Notes: generated by a model from the letters alone, not told the origin. DNA of 64,000 bases from Pyrenophora tritici-repentis (GCF_003171515.1 NC_089394.1:1426001-1490000), one strand, 5' to 3'; shown: positions 1-11,220, numbered from the stretch's first letter. Numbers and translations are program-made.

Positions 1-1725
1 TTAAACGCTAGGTCGCTAGACGTGTTAGCTGGTAGCTCTCGCTTACGACTCGTCGCCTGTCTCGTCGCCTGTCTCGTCGCCTATCTCGTCATCATGCTTG
101 CTTCACGCACAAGAACAAAACAAAGCAGAAAACCGAAAAGCACGGCGTTTAAAACCATAGCTGAGTATCCTTGTTCAAGTCGGCTTACTGAACCGAGTCG
201 TTGAGCCCGCGGATCAATTGCTAAGACCCAAAGGTCGTGCTACGGGAGCGTGCTACAAGACCGCTGTCCATGGGCATCGCCCCATGGGCGACCCTCCTGT
301 CGCAGACGTGACGCGCCAGGCCCACGCGCTACCCTCCTGTAGCAGAAGGAACGCAGGTCGACGGGTTAGCCTGTCTCCTCATAGGCTACCCTCTGTCGCA
401 GACGGTCGACGTGCTGACCCACCGAATCCATGTCCCCTCCCCTCCCCTCCCCCCCCCTTCCCCTCCCTCATCTCCTATGGCAGCCGACACGCCATTATGC
501 GGGTGCGAGGCTCAGCTGCGTTGGAGCATCACGCATTGCATGGTTCTCGATGTCGCGACTTGTACCAGGAAACCGTTCTTCGTCCCCAGTTTTAATCATC
601 ATGAACTATTTCCGCCCATGTGTCTCTACAATATACACAAGAGCTATGATGTGTTCATGTCGAGGTCCCGCTGTACAAGTCAGACCTGCACGAGCTGTTC
701 ACTTTTATCTGGGTCAGGGACCCACGTGACTCTTTATCTATATGCTTGATCATCCACCTTAGGTCACATCCGAAAGCCGCCCTGGATGAAGGGGTGTACT
801 ACGGAAACGCTAAGCTCCTGTCAACTAAATAAGACTATAAGCTTCGCATGTTACTCATGATATGATACAAAAGCTAGGATTATGTAGGACATTCGATCTC
901 GTAGACGATCCTCATTTTCCCTTGCGCTTGTAATTGCTGGATGAAGCCGATAAGATGATACACGCGCAAGTGAGTAGCGCTGGATATAACGAGATGTATC
1001 GTTCATGACAATAGAAAAGCCGCTACTTCTACTTCTGAGGGAAGTCGCAATCCAATTGAGATACGACAAGATATCGTCTTTAGCTTTTCCTCCGGCGCAA
1101 GCGAACGCCAATATTCGGCGCATTCCCTGTGAACCATCATAAGAGCGTCTGCCGTTGAAACCTATGAGCCTTTCTATGCGGATAATTCTTCTAATATAAC
1201 CGCAGAACGCCTTTTTCAACGGAAGGCCCTGCAATGCTAATAATGTAGTGACGTATATGGCAGACTTACATATACGTCTTGCGAAGAAATCCCAGCTGTA
1301 GACCGATGCTGCATGCTGAGAGCCATCTGCCAAGGAGCTATTTGGTACGGTAGGTTACAGCGCCTACATCCACAATGTGAGCGATGCGTGCATGATAAGA
1401 GAAGGCTGCAAATTCACTTGCCTATTCACCGCGGTAATCCTTTTGCGACGATAATAGCGGTGAAATACACGATCCTTTGTACACACACCGTTCACCGGTC
1501 TGTTGGAGGACCTCACTAACCCCTGCTCTACATGCACGTACCACACAAGAACGGACGTTCCCTAAGGTAACGCAGTTTCAAAAAGGAGGCTCTAATCAGC
1601 CAATCACCATCATGCCAAGCTACGTCACACGCGCTCCTCCGATCCGCACAGCTAACCTTGCCACGTCATTCTCGACATGCTATAATACCACCAACTTCAA
1701 CACCCCATCGCATCCTGTCTGCAAG
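1..1725. other. Gene-poor left flank with simple repeats
   Basis: I see no convincing gene here. A 12-bp unit (CGCCTGTCTCGT-like) is repeated three to four times around 48-98, and a C/T-rich homopurine-homopyrimidine tract lies around 432-470. Open frames occur on both strands, the longest being 160 codons on the minus strand at 851-1333. They lack an obvious splice partner, leader or recognisable motif, so I do not call them. Confidence 0.4.
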
Positions 1726-2193
1726 ATGAAATCAAGTACTCGAATAGAATATTCCGATGAATTAGAGGCCCTAATTTCAAAATTGAGACAAGATGCGCCG
1801 CAGCAATCCTTCGGCAGTGTCGACATTCCTTCCGGCCGATCTCATGTAACCTTCAATATCCAGCAACACACGGACATTATAAATTTCATGAAGGAAACCC
1901 AAACAAAGGTAAATTCTACATAGCATATTATAATACAAAGCTTACGATGTTTGAAGTCGTACTCTCACGCCTTCGGCGCCGTCTTCGGTCCGGGTGCTAC
2001 CATCCTCAGTGGTCCATTCTCCTACGCCATCGTCATCCTCGAATCAAGCGACGACCTTGAGTGCACAATTGGCGGCAAGGCTCCGGCTCGATGCAATCTG
2101 ATACATGGCTATCAGGGTTGTCTTACAATCCAGGTCGAAGTAGGGCAACTTATAGGAATGGTGTTCGCCTGGAAAGCATCGAGTGAACCGTAG
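1726..2193 (+). CDS. Small two-exon orphan protein (about 139 aa)
   Basis: I do not recognise this gene. Exon 1 (1726-1908) starts at the ATG after a pyrimidine/CAAC-rich leader typical of fungal 5' untranslated regions. A GTAAAT...GAAG intron (1909-1956, 48 nt) joins it in phase to exon 2 (1957-2193). The first half is polar and helix-like, and the second is hydrophobic with scattered acidic residues. The 3' end overlaps the 3' exon of the minus-strand gene ending at 2112, so one of the two models may be wrong at its end. A longer upstream ATG at 1612 in the same frame is possible but reads like leader sequence. Confidence 0.35.
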
Positions 2194-3013
2194 TCATACT
2201 GGTGTGGAACGTCTGTAATTATATCCGTCTGCCAAGTCGGGTTGATCATTCCGTTGCTCGATTCGCCGGTGATGTTGAGGGATGTATCGCATTGTAGGCT
2301 AGGGTTATACATGGATGTTTCGACGGACGTGTAAAAGGACTCAGGCGTTGATCGTGCTTTTTTCGATGTAGCTAACCAACGTGAGTTTCTCTTATACATT
2401 GGCGCGCATTTGTTTTGTACGTACGGCAGCTGTCATTACCGAGCTCCTCTAAACCTCGTTTCTTTGGGGACTTTTCCAAAGAAAGACGAGCCAAGCGGGG
2501 ATCTTTGCGCAGATATCGGTCTATCGTCGCTCTGATCTTAGCGCCAGTGCCACGACCTTCGGAGCACTTGCTGTATAACACTGTGAAACGCTCAATGCTC
2601 ATTGGCTCTATGCCGACATAGGACAACAGGAACAGAAAGTCCAGCTGATCTGTAGGCAAACTCAAAATGTCGAATGAAGTCGCTACGTGTTGCAATGCGC
2701 TTCTTGACTTCCTTGGAATCCGAACCTTTGTGGAGTCATTAGATCCCTCACGAGCTTGGAATGCCAACTCCCAGGTCACCAGCGTCCTTCGCACTGTCAT
2801 CCAGACAGTGTAAGGCTGTATCTTATCGTATTGTATTGCGGTTGCATCTTTGACTCGTATCACTTCTTCCTCTGATTGGCGTGTAGCGACCACTAAGTCA
2901 ACTTTTCTTTCCAGGGCGGAGCAATAATCGGCGGGGATATCGGTTGCAGCAAGCACAATTTGGATGGCCAAGGAGAGTATCGTCTCGTTACTCTTGGACA
3001 GGTCGAACGCCAT
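2112..3013 (-). CDS. Orphan two-exon protein with central basic patch
   Basis: Function unknown. The start chosen is the ATG at 3013, which opens a helical, hydrophobic-patterned stretch; the frame is open further upstream but that part reads as untranslated leader. Exon 1 runs from 3013 to about 2435. A 53-nt intron with donor GTACGT, branch ACTCAC and acceptor TTAG leads into exon 2, which is in phase and ends at 2112. About 190-215 residues in, the protein has a lysine/arginine-rich patch (SPKKRG, then PTSKKAR across the splice) followed by a Ser/Thr-rich tail, suggesting a nuclear protein with a disordered C-terminus. A GTAAGA donor just before the stop leaves open a further 3' exon. No homology is claimed. 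Confidence 0.5.
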
Positions 3014-3685
3014 CTCTGCTAGGGTACTGGGAAGCCACGTTAGCGGGAAGAATGAGTGAACACTGAGCTCGAATGTACCGGGCAGCGCAGTCGGGAGTTG
3101 GGATGCTGGTTGTAGTGAAGATGGCAGGAGTGTTGTGTGTATTCCAGAGGTAACAGACAGGTACAGCGCATCCCCAGGTATAGTGAACAGGAAGTGGAAC
3201 TGTGCCGAACAGACTGTGTGAGAGATGTGCAAGTGTGGGCAACATGGTGCCTGACACATGGTTAGGGTGTGGCAGACAGTATGTCCCCACTCAGTGGGCT
3301 CAAGGCGAAAGCCAAGTTTTGATTCGCAGCATGATAGCAGCTAAGCCTAGTACGTTTGCGGGCTCATGCCTGTCGTCGCACCCCCTTGTGTAGGTGTTGT
3401 ACTGCTATTCCTGGTCTATGCCAGACAAGTATCAAAGCGCTTCGTGTTGGGAGGCAGACACTCTGCGAAAGGTGAGCCATAGGGCAGCCACAAGCAACTC
3501 TGCGGCGACCTTCCACACACAGACACGTAAAGAAGACGGTCCCAACCCTATGCGAAGCTAGTTAAACCCGGAGGTTCGCCTGTGCCGCCTCAATGCAACA
3601 CACTATGAATAGGCATATCTCAGACACTCTAATCAATAAAGTTGCGTGTCTCCCTCTTCGATGAGTGTCTAGTACATCATTCAAT
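3014..3685. other. Intergenic stretch, no gene seen
   Basis: Leader region between the minus-strand gene starting at 3013 and the plus-strand membrane-protein gene starting at 3686. No RNA gene or repeat was recognised. Confidence 0.4.
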
Positions 3686-4622
3686 ATGAATTTTGCTGCC
3701 GCTATTATTGTTTGCTCTACCATTGTTGGTGTTGTTCGAATTCCTCAAGCAACACAGCTAGCTTTCAAAATTTCTCAGCTAGCCTTTCTGCCTCCATCCC
3801 TGCCAATCTGCCTCGTATTAGTGGCGTACCTCCTGCCACTCATACCCTGTACACTCTCAGTCATACTGGCCGCGCGTGGTTTCACTGGATACGCGCTACA
3901 AGTGCATATATCCACTTTTGGCAGCCTTGTGTACCTCGACTGGGTAAGACTCCCTAGAAAGGCTGCGATTGCGATTGACTAACATAATTAGATGTTCATG
4001 CATGAATGGTTCACTCTTCAGAGCGGCAGTCATCGTGTTTCAGCTCAACGGTGGCTTTGCCGCGCTGTTATTGCTGTCATATGCACATGCAGTAGTTGTG
4101 TGGGGATAGCTATGCAAAGGTGCAGCAATCAATGAGGCTCAGCTGGGTGATGTCTATGAGCTAACCCTATCGCAGTCCCTACACCAACCCCGTATTTCTG
4201 CTCTTCTTTTCAGGAGTCTACATATACTTTTGTCTAGGATCTAGCATTCGGCCTGACGTATCACGCGTCAGGTCAGACCTCTCACGACGAGCGTACCTAT
4301 ATTACGTCGCTTTCACTGCACTACTTATCGCATCTCTTATCTTTGATGTCGTTGAAGCGGTTCTCAATGAATCCGAATTCTCACAGTATCTTTTACTTGT
4401 AAGTAATTTATCCTCTACCATTACATTATTGACGAATTTAAGATACTCTCTCTGCTACATCCACGTACCAAACAAAGCATCAGATGTATATACAATTTGC
4501 TTGATACACTTTTTGTGCACATCATTCGCACATGTCAGCGTAATTTTTTTCGCAGGTTTAGTTTTGGAGATAGGTGCTTCCGCAACCAGTACGGAGTCGA
4601 AGAGATAAAAGTGACGGTATGA
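3686..4622 (+). CDS. Polytopic membrane protein, decayed or unusually spliced paralogue
   Basis: Exon 1 (3686-3943) encodes two to three hydrophobic segments and ends in Leu-Asp-Trp just before a GTAAGA intron. The next gene (5472) ends its first exon in Met-Asp-Trp at the equivalent point. Exon 3 (about 4176-4398) gives two further hydrophobic segments. A 44-nt intron (4399-4442, GTAAGT...TTAAG) joins it in phase to exon 4 (4443-4622), a basic cytosolic tail. The exon-2 region is the problem. Splicing at 3991 aligns a short HEW motif with the paralogue's FDW, but the following membrane segment lies in another frame. An acceptor at 4043 keeps the frame but drops about 20 residues, and its donor toward exon 3 is non-canonical. 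It is therefore either a frameshifted pseudogene or a gene with atypical splicing. Function unknown. Confidence 0.45.
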
Positions 4623-5471
4623 TGTGGACGGACCTTCTCAAGGCAGGGGGGTTCATAGATATCAAGCGAGATAACATGGTTAATTGGCTGAGGCTGTCAA
4701 GGGCTTCCGGTGTCAATATTTCGCTAAGGAGCTATGAGATCCTGGGACATGATCAGTGTTGGGAACAAGTACACCAGGCGGAAATGTAACATGTATCGCC
4801 GATCATTACGGTCTCTCATGCCGCTCATATCGGTGTGGCGCTAACTGCGTCCCCGAGACGAAGGTGGGCAGCCGGAAGGTGTGAATGAGTGACAATGGGA
4901 ATGCTTGTTGCATTAGTTACGGGTAACTACAACAAGACCCGATTGGTTCCTAACTTCCTTCCTTCCGCCATATAGGGCTTTCAGTATGCTTCCTTTCTCT
5001 ACAATGCACAATCGGCTTGCTCTGAGGTCCTTCTTACGTGTAACGGTTTAGGCCCTGCCAAAACCTATTCTGGTACAAGTTGGGTACTGCTCTCGCTACC
5101 ACACTTGATCATCCCACATTCATATATATAGCTGCCCTCCTTCATAGTTATCCAGAAAATGCAGTTCCTCTTCTCCTCAAATACCGTTACAACATGCAAG
5201 CACCTTCTCCGGCACGTCCGATGGCTCTTGCGGTCCGCTAAGTGGGGGCGGTTTCCGCAATTCTACAATAGCTTTTCTTCTCCCCATCCTACTAGTTGCG
5301 GTGATGCTAGTAGGTACTTTCGATAGAGCGGAATTACAGGAAAGACATCATCAAGAAAAGTAGGAAGTGATCCGATAATTAGGTACGTGACGTTTGAACA
5401 CGCGTAATACTTCCTGTGCATAAAACCGAGGCCACCTAAACGGAGGCCCACGATCTAACTAGGGGCTAGCG
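4623..5471. other. Intergenic stretch between membrane paralogues
   Basis: No gene was recognised between the two related membrane-protein genes. Short ORFs on either strand lack splice partners and coding-like composition. Confidence 0.4.
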
Positions 5472-6928
5472 ATGTTAGCCAAGACCACTACGAGGCGCTC
5501 AGGATATATTAAGAAGCCTTTTCTCCTCTGTCTTCTAAGTTACTTTTACTTGTCAGCCTCCTCCATTGTCATGATGAGCGCTTCCAACACTGTCTCTATA
5601 TTAGGCCTCTCGCTTGTACTCTTTTTTCGACTCGTCAATCTAATAATTTACTTTTATCTCCGAGCAAGAGATCTATGCGAGCCTTTAGATCGAGCTGTTG
5701 TGACGCTGCAAGCCGTTGTGCCCGCTCTATGTGGAGTGGGTATACTCGAATGCTTGCTTCAGTCTACACTCAATTACACACTCGCTACGTTGCTCTTAGT
5801 ACTATATCTCCTGGCATATATGGACTGGGTAAGTGGCCACGATTATTCCAGATGACATATGTTAATGAAAACAGATCGGGGTCTTTGACTGGCCAGCCCG
5901 CCGGTGGCAGAAGATTCTCCATATACTCACATATGGTATAGCTGTTTTTCTTGTGGTCGTAACTATCTGGAATACCAAGTATATATCTGCAATCCGTTAT
6001 ATGGACCTAGGACTGATGGCTATCCAGCTTGTTGCTTTCCCGATACCTTCAGATCGTCTCGATAACTATTATTTTTCTCGTCTATATATGTATAGCCATT
6101 GTCCGTGGTATCTGGAGCTATTGGGCTACAAGTTTTGGTTACTTCTTGGCTGTTTTAGCGATTTGCATTTACTTCTCGAAAGAGACAACCCCTTATCAGC
6201 TTCTTCTTGCGGTATGTATAACTGGACTACATAGATGTAAGCACTGCTAACTTTTACAAGGTATTATGCATCGTACACTCCCTCATCTCGTTAGAAGGGC
6301 TTCATCTGGCGTATGTATGGGCGCGAAGGACAGATGATAGCCCACGCGCTAGCCTACATGCTGGAACTCATATCGATCCGGTGCCCCGAGATATTGAGCA
6401 TGGGACGACAACAAATGGTACAGAAAGCCCCATGCCCCTGGAAGGGCTTCGGACGGATAATAGCCCGCGCGCTAGCCTACATGCTGGAACTCATATCGAT
6501 CTGGCGCCCCAAAATATTGAGCGTGGGACGACAACAAACGATACGGAAAGTGGATACAAAGCACTGTACACGATGTTTGTGTACAAAGATCACATACCTG
6601 ATGCAATTAGTATGCAAAAGCTCGTTGAGGTCTTTTCCCGCAATGTCGATGAGTGGCAGGCTCTTTGCATACTGCAAGCTGTTACAACAGACAACGAACT
6701 CGTCAAGTTCATATTCGAAAACAATGCGCTAGAGATATCGAGGAGAGAAGCCATTACGGCGGAAATTGCTAGGCGAGGTGTCATATGGAATGCTGAGTTG
6801 CGATTCTCTCTTACGGTAAGTTTGACAATATCACAAAACTGTCGGCTTTTGCTAATCTTACTTAATTTTAGTTAAATTTCAACTGGGCTCTATATAGAAA
6901 TGAAAGTCACTTCCTCGCAGTCAACTAA
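5472..6928 (+). CDS. Polytopic membrane protein with duplicated cytosolic tail (418 aa)
   Basis: Five exons join cleanly in phase: 5472-5828, 5875-5978, 6028-6211, 6261-6815 and 6872-6928. The introns are 46-56 nt with canonical ends (for example GTAAGT...AACAG and GTATGT...CTAAC...CAAG). The first roughly 230 residues contain about seven or eight hydrophobic segments, beginning after a short basic N-terminus (KTTTRRSGYIKKP), so it should sit in a membrane with a long soluble C-terminal tail. The tail carries two copies of a roughly 32-residue unit (SPRASLHAGTHID...) and then an acidic helical region. It resembles the upstream gene at 3686 in membrane-segment order and in the Asp-Trp splice position, so the pair looks like a tandem duplication. 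I do not recognise the family or a transport or receptor motif. Confidence 0.6.
6331..6550 (+). repeat. In-frame tandem duplication in a membrane-protein tail
   Basis: Two 97-bp copies, 6331-6427 and 6454-6550, differ at a handful of positions and have a 123-bp period. Since 123 is a multiple of three, both copies encode the same SPRASLHAGTHID-type peptide in the gene starting at 5472. Confidence 0.85.
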
Positions 6929-7050
6929 GAGGTAGCTTAGCCTTAACTAAGTACTTTAGATATTTGATTGTCCTACGAAATATATACTACCAATGTCACC
7001 TATAACTAACTCTTCTTGTCACTTTAAGGCCCTATACTTTCCGCCCATGA

Positions 7051-9705
7051 CTACAACTCTTCATCAGTTTCCTTGTCCAAGTCATTTTTATGTGTATTAT
7101 AACCGGGTAAGGGCTTTCTAGCCTTGCTAAATGCTTCAGAGATTGAAGCATTTCCAAAATTCGTAGCGAGAGGGCTGCTTACTGTTTCCTCTTCTTCGTC
7201 GACTTCTTCGTCGACTTCCCCGTAACTGTACGAAAGTCTGTCTTCTTCTGGGAATAGCCATGGAGAATTCTCCAGATCCTCGGCTGTCAGAGGCATCTTC
7301 GTCTTGGGATGCCGCTTCTGAGCTTTGCAGGCTGCAAAGTATTTCTCCCTTTGGTAGTAAGCTGGAACTAAACTGGCTAGCTTCCGCTCCGCATATCTTT
7401 TCCCAGCAAGCTGGATAAATTCAGTCTTGCTCAACCAATCTGCAGTATCAAGCCCCGTATAGGTCACTCTGATGTATGTGTCCGGTTGGTGTGGCTTGGT
7501 ACGAGCACGGCAGACATATCCCTCCGCACGGGACATAACTACACAAGGGCCGACCTCACATAGAGGGTGAGCTTTGAGGTTTTTCTTCCTGTCTCTCAAA
7601 TCAAACTTCATCTCTTTGTCTTCGGGCATGCTTTCAGCGCCTCCTGGGCCCAAATCGCTTCCCCTAATAACCTGGAAGAATTCCCATTTCTCTTCTCCTA
7701 CGCCAGCGTTGACAATGAACCGATGGAAGCGTGGATTTTCTGATAGAGAAGCGCGAGTTGCTACCAGCGTACCAAACTCAGTCTCTCCATTATCGTAAGT
7801 AAAGGATTTAATACGGTCGTTATCTAGCGACATTGAATCGATATCCATATCAAGTAGGTCTTTCTCCATTAAATTCCTGCTAGGGGTAGGTGGTGTTGAT
7901 ACTGAGCGCGTAGAGTTACCCGATCCGACCATATCTGGTATTTTAGGAACACCAGAAGCGGTGGGAGTTTTAGGTAAAATAGCTTCAAGGCCCTTAGGAT
8001 TGGCAGGAGCTTCAAGGCCCTTAGGATTGGCAGGAGCTTCAAGGCCCTTAGGATTGGCGGGAGCTTCGAGACGCGCAGAATTGGTGGGAGCGATACGAGT
8101 TTCTAAAGACTTCAAAACATCCTTAGCAGGCTCTTCAGTACGGAGTTGGTCCAGTAGCTTTTCCAGGTTGGCATCCACGGTATCCGAATTACCAGCTTGC
8201 CACTGATCCATCATGTCATTCAGTATGGAAACAGGCACCGAGTTCATGTCCGCATGGAATCCGCTCGCCTCGTTCATAAGCCGCAACTTATAATTGTGTG
8301 TCTTGACCAACCTCATCTGACCCTTCGCAGTCTTTATCTGCTCGTCCGTAATCATGCCATCCCGATTGCGCATTGTCTCCACGAGTTTGTATATTGGGTT
8401 AGCTACTAGTTCCCATGACTCCACTTGCTCAAGAGTCGGCTTTTCAAGCTCTTGAGATAGCTTCTGATAAAGCTCCTGATGTTGGTCTGAGGACTGAAGG
8501 AAGAGGTTGAATTCCCTCGTTGCTGTGCTCGATATAACTGATGTTGGGGTAATGCCTAGATCAGACAAGCTCTCCATGAACAACAGTACCCCGCGGAGGA
8601 ATGCAGTGGTCTTCTTGTCGTTCTCTTCCCTTAATTTTCTCGTAGTCGCTAACTTCTTTTCGAGTCTCTGCACTTGCTTCGTAGAAGACGTGTTTCGTAA
8701 CGCTTCCTCGAGGTCCTCTATCTTAGTCTTCAAGAATTTGTCCTTTGTGAGTTCTTTAACAGTTGTGAGTTCTTTACCCATAGCATGAATCTGACCATGG
8801 AGTAGTTCATATGGAAACCCGTATTTACGTTGAAGATCGGCCAAAGTGTCCTCGCCATCCTTGCTATAGTCCTTCATGCCGATTGTTCGCCGAAAATTCC
8901 TTTCTGCTTCCGTCAAGATAGGCTCAAGCTGCTCATCTGAAACTCCAACATTGGCAGACCGAATCTTCTTTGATTCAAGCGGCCACTCGCGGTGGTAACG
9001 GTGGGTAGCCTCAACTTGCTCAGGGGTATTGATCAGCGTTTCGCAGTACTTCTTAATCTTGGACTGCGCGGCGACGATGGAACGTATATGCGATTCGGGT
9101 ATTTCCTTCCCGCCCTCCTTCCACCAAGTCTTCAATATCGGATACAGGCTGCGCCATATCTTTTCGACTTCTTGTGGACGTTCAGATGGTGGCTTTCTCT
9201 CCTTACGTGCTTCCATGTAGCCAACTATTCCTGCATTGGCGGTCTCCGCAACTTGGCGCTCATCCTGTAATTCCCGGCGTGCCTTGGTCGCCTGTCTTCG
9301 CGCATTTCGTTGTTCATCCGTCTCAGTCTTCTTCCGATCACGCTTTGCCTGTTTGCGAGCTGCAACAATTGCTTCATCTTCATCGGGAGGAGCTTCGGAA
9401 TCAGAAGATCCAGAGGAAGCGAAGGGATCATCATCTTCTTCTTCCGTCTCTGTATCAAGTTCCTCGTCACTGCGCTGCACTTCCTCAATCTCGCCACCGC
9501 CGTCTTCTCCATTGGCGATGAGTTCCTTTTTGTTGCTACTGCTGCTCAATCCAGGGCCATTCTGCCCGTCGGAATCGTCTTCTGCTGTTGCATGTAGCTG
9601 TTTAGCCTTAGCCTTTTCTTTTCCTTTCCAAGCTGGCTGAGTGTTTTTCTGGAACCCAGCGTCTTGGCCGATAGGGAGAGAGGGTTGGGCAATTTGGGCG
9701 GCCAT
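7051..9705 (-). CDS. Large orphan protein with acidic/basic N-terminus (884 aa)
   Basis: A single uninterrupted reading frame starting at ATG 9705. The first roughly 170 residues are low-complexity, with an acidic block (DTETEEEDDD) followed by Lys/Arg-rich, probably helical sequence. Residues of about 330-380 look like a coiled coil (repeated Lys/Glu/Leu heptads). At about 548-575 there are three tandem copies of LEAPANPKG. Residues of roughly 630-830 form the most ordered-looking part, with alternating hydrophobic strands, several Cys and Trp residues, and a charged C-terminal tail. No catalytic motif is visible and I cannot assign a family. It stands alone, with about 360 bp of upstream sequence before the divergent cupredoxin gene. 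A nuclear or scaffold role is only a guess from composition. Confidence 0.7.
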   Translation of the reverse strand: MAAQIAQPSLPIGQDAGFQKNTQPAWKGKEKAKAKQLHATAEDDSDGQNGPGLSSSSNKKELIANGEDGGGEIEEVQRSDEELDTETEEEDDDPFASSGSSDSEAPPDEDEAIVAARKQAKRDRKKTETDEQRNARRQATKARRELQDERQVAETANAGIVGYMEARKERKPPSERPQEVEKIWRSLYPILKTWWKEGGKEIPESHIRSIVAAQSKIKKYCETLINTPEQVEATHRYHREWPLESKKIRSANVGVSDEQLEPILTEAERNFRRTIGMKDYSKDGEDTLADLQRKYGFPYELLHGQIHAMGKELTTVKELTKDKFLKTKIEDLEEALRNTSSTKQVQRLEKKLATTRKLREENDKKTTAFLRGVLLFMESLSDLGITPTSVISSTATREFNLFLQSSDQHQELYQKLSQELEKPTLEQVESWELVANPIYKLVETMRNRDGMITDEQIKTAKGQMRLVKTHNYKLRLMNEASGFHADMNSVPVSILNDMMDQWQAGNSDTVDANLEKLLDQLRTEEPAKDVLKSLETRIAPTNSARLEAPANPKGLEAPANPKGLEAPANPKGLEAILPKTPTASGVPKIPDMVGSGNSTRSVSTPPTPSRNLMEKDLLDMDIDSMSLDNDRIKSFTYDNGETEFGTLVATRASLSENPRFHRFIVNAGVGEEKWEFFQVIRGSDLGPGGAESMPEDKEMKFDLRDRKKNLKAHPLCEVGPCVVMSRAEGYVCRARTKPHQPDTYIRVTYTGLDTADWLSKTEFIQLAGKRYAERKLASLVPAYYQREKYFAACKAQKRHPKTKMPLTAEDLENSPWLFPEEDRLSYSYGEVDEEVDEEEETVSSPLATNFGNASISEAFSKARKPLPGYNTHKNDLDKETDEEL
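7983..8063 (-). repeat. 27-bp in-frame tandem repeat, three copies
   Basis: Three 27-bp units (TTCAAGGCCCTTAGGATTGG core) inside the 884-codon gene encode LEAPANPKG three times. A degenerate fourth unit follows (LEAILPK/ARLEAP flanks). Confidence 0.85.
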
Positions 9706-10063
9706 GATGGTGGTTATAGAATGGTGGTGTCTAAGTTTGTATGAGTGTAATGTACTGAGTTTAAAGATATTAAGTCCTGCTTAATTGTGTGGATGGATGA
9801 TGCTTCTGCGAAAAAGATGACTGACAAGTAGATGCCTTTATAGAGCGCTACCAGAGTCTGTATCCCGTACCCAGTGGTACAACTATCGTTGTCTGAAATA
9901 CGGCAGACCAGAACCCGGATTAGGCGCCTTGGCAATGCCATTACAGGAGCAGGAAACCGAATATCGTGTTCAAGTCCTAAGTGACCTACAGTATTCCGAC
10001 ATCTGCAGAGCTAATGCACTACTTAACAGTAAACCTAGACTGTGATTGCTGGGTGTAGAGACA
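9706..10063. other. Divergent intergenic/promoter region
   Basis: Separates the minus-strand 884-aa gene (start 9705) from the plus-strand cupredoxin gene (start 10064). Presumably it holds both promoters. No specific site was recognised. Confidence 0.4.
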
Positions 10064-10939
10064 ATGGCTACCTTTCAACTCATTTGGTGGTACTGTGTCA
10101 GCACCGTTGTGCTGGCTTCTACTCCAGCATACCAAAGACCACAGATTTACCAAAGACCCCACAAGATATCCATGCGGGCATGGAGCAACAGTTCATCTTT
10201 GCATACATCCTTCAGCGCTTCGTTAACACACGCATCGCATACAACTGCCGAGATCGCCAATCCTACATCACATCTGCTATGGAATTCAACCTCACTATGG
10301 GGTTGGAATACCACACATACCTTACAGCCTACAGGAACCACAGCCATGTCTTATCCTACAGGAACCGCATCGGTGTCCTATCCTACGACCACTGTCACTG
10401 TTGGCGAAGCAGGAAAGCTTGTCTTTTCACCATCGTCCCTGAATGCTACCATTGGCTCTGTCATTGCTTTCAACTTCCTTGGGCTTAACCATACCTTAAC
10501 CCAGAGTTCACTCTGGGATCCATGCCGAAGTAACCAATTATTTGACTCTGGGTTTCACCAGTTTAATCCAACAAACACGAGCGGGAAGTTTGTGGTGGAG
10601 TTCAAGGTTGTCGATCAAGATCCTAAGTGGTTCTTCTGCGCTCAGACGGTCAAGCGGTCTCATTGTCAAGCGGGCATGGTCTTTAGTCTGAACCCCCATG
10701 GATCGCATGCTCAATTTCTTCACAATGCTTTGGCAGGTATTGAAGCCCAGCCATCTAACGCATGCGAACTACCGAGTGTAGACCTCACCCCCAGTCACAC
10801 AATTACACATGTCGCTACTGGTACGTTGTCCGCAAATTCCAGTACCAGTTCCGTAGCAGTCTCCCCGCCAATAGTCAATTCAGCGAGTGTAAAGGCAATG
10901 TGGCAGGTAGGATACTTGATAGCCCTTGCCCTTCTGTAG
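10064..10939 (+). CDS. Secreted Ser/Thr-rich cupredoxin-domain protein, probably GPI-anchored
   Basis: The start at 10064 is chosen because it opens directly into a signal peptide (MATFQLIWWYCVSTVVLAS), whereas the ATG at 10046 adds seven residues before it. After a Ser/Thr/Pro-rich segment comes a cupredoxin-like fold of about 110 residues, beginning VTVGEAGKLVFSP. Candidate type-1 copper ligands are the His in LNHTL, the Cys in WFFCAQ, the His in RSHCQAGM and the Met of the same motif. A second Ser/Thr-rich stalk and a hydrophobic end (VGYLIALALL) fit a GPI-anchor signal. Fungal extracellular serine-rich cupredoxin proteins have this layout and act at the cell wall or plasma membrane, but their reactions are mostly unknown. 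About 291 aa, no intron. Confidence 0.75.
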   Translation: MATFQLIWWYCVSTVVLASTPAYQRPQIYQRPHKISMRAWSNSSSLHTSFSASLTHASHTTAEIANPTSHLLWNSTSLWGWNTTHTLQPTGTTAMSYPTGTASVSYPTTTVTVGEAGKLVFSPSSLNATIGSVIAFNFLGLNHTLTQSSLWDPCRSNQLFDSGFHQFNPTNTSGKFVVEFKVVDQDPKWFFCAQTVKRSHCQAGMVFSLNPHGSHAQFLHNALAGIEAQPSNACELPSVDLTPSHTITHVATGTLSANSSTSSVAVSPPIVNSASVKAMWQVGYLIALALL

Positions 10940-11152
10940 ATAGCCATATAGTAGTCAAATAGCCAATGATATACCCTGCCAACACGTTTCACTGTGTCCA
11001 TTTGTATAGCCTCTTGTAACGAGAATATCAAGGATAGTAGGGCATAGTGCACAAATATCGTGTTAATAATGTACGGGTGCGTCACATCGTAGTCGTTGGG
11101 GAAGGTGTGCTTGCGATGGACGAGCGTAGTCAGGAGGACATGCGCACTTACG
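10940..11152. other. Intergenic stretch, no gene seen
   Basis: Downstream of the cupredoxin gene and before the minisatellite. ORFs that cross into the repeat array are repeat translations and are not called. Confidence 0.35.
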
Positions 11153-11220
11153 GAAGACCGGCGCTGTAAACCGTTGTAGGTAGAGTCAGTGTGCTTGCTA
11201 CAAGCGGGCGAATCTGCGGT

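Noticed and set aside
851..1333. 160-codon minus-strand ORF
   Set aside because: No leader, splice partner, motif or composition signal distinguishes it from chance; kept out of the gene list.
9225..9640. Overlapping ORFs on both strands opposite the N-terminus of the 884-aa gene
   Set aside because: Shadows of a low-complexity acidic/basic coding stretch.
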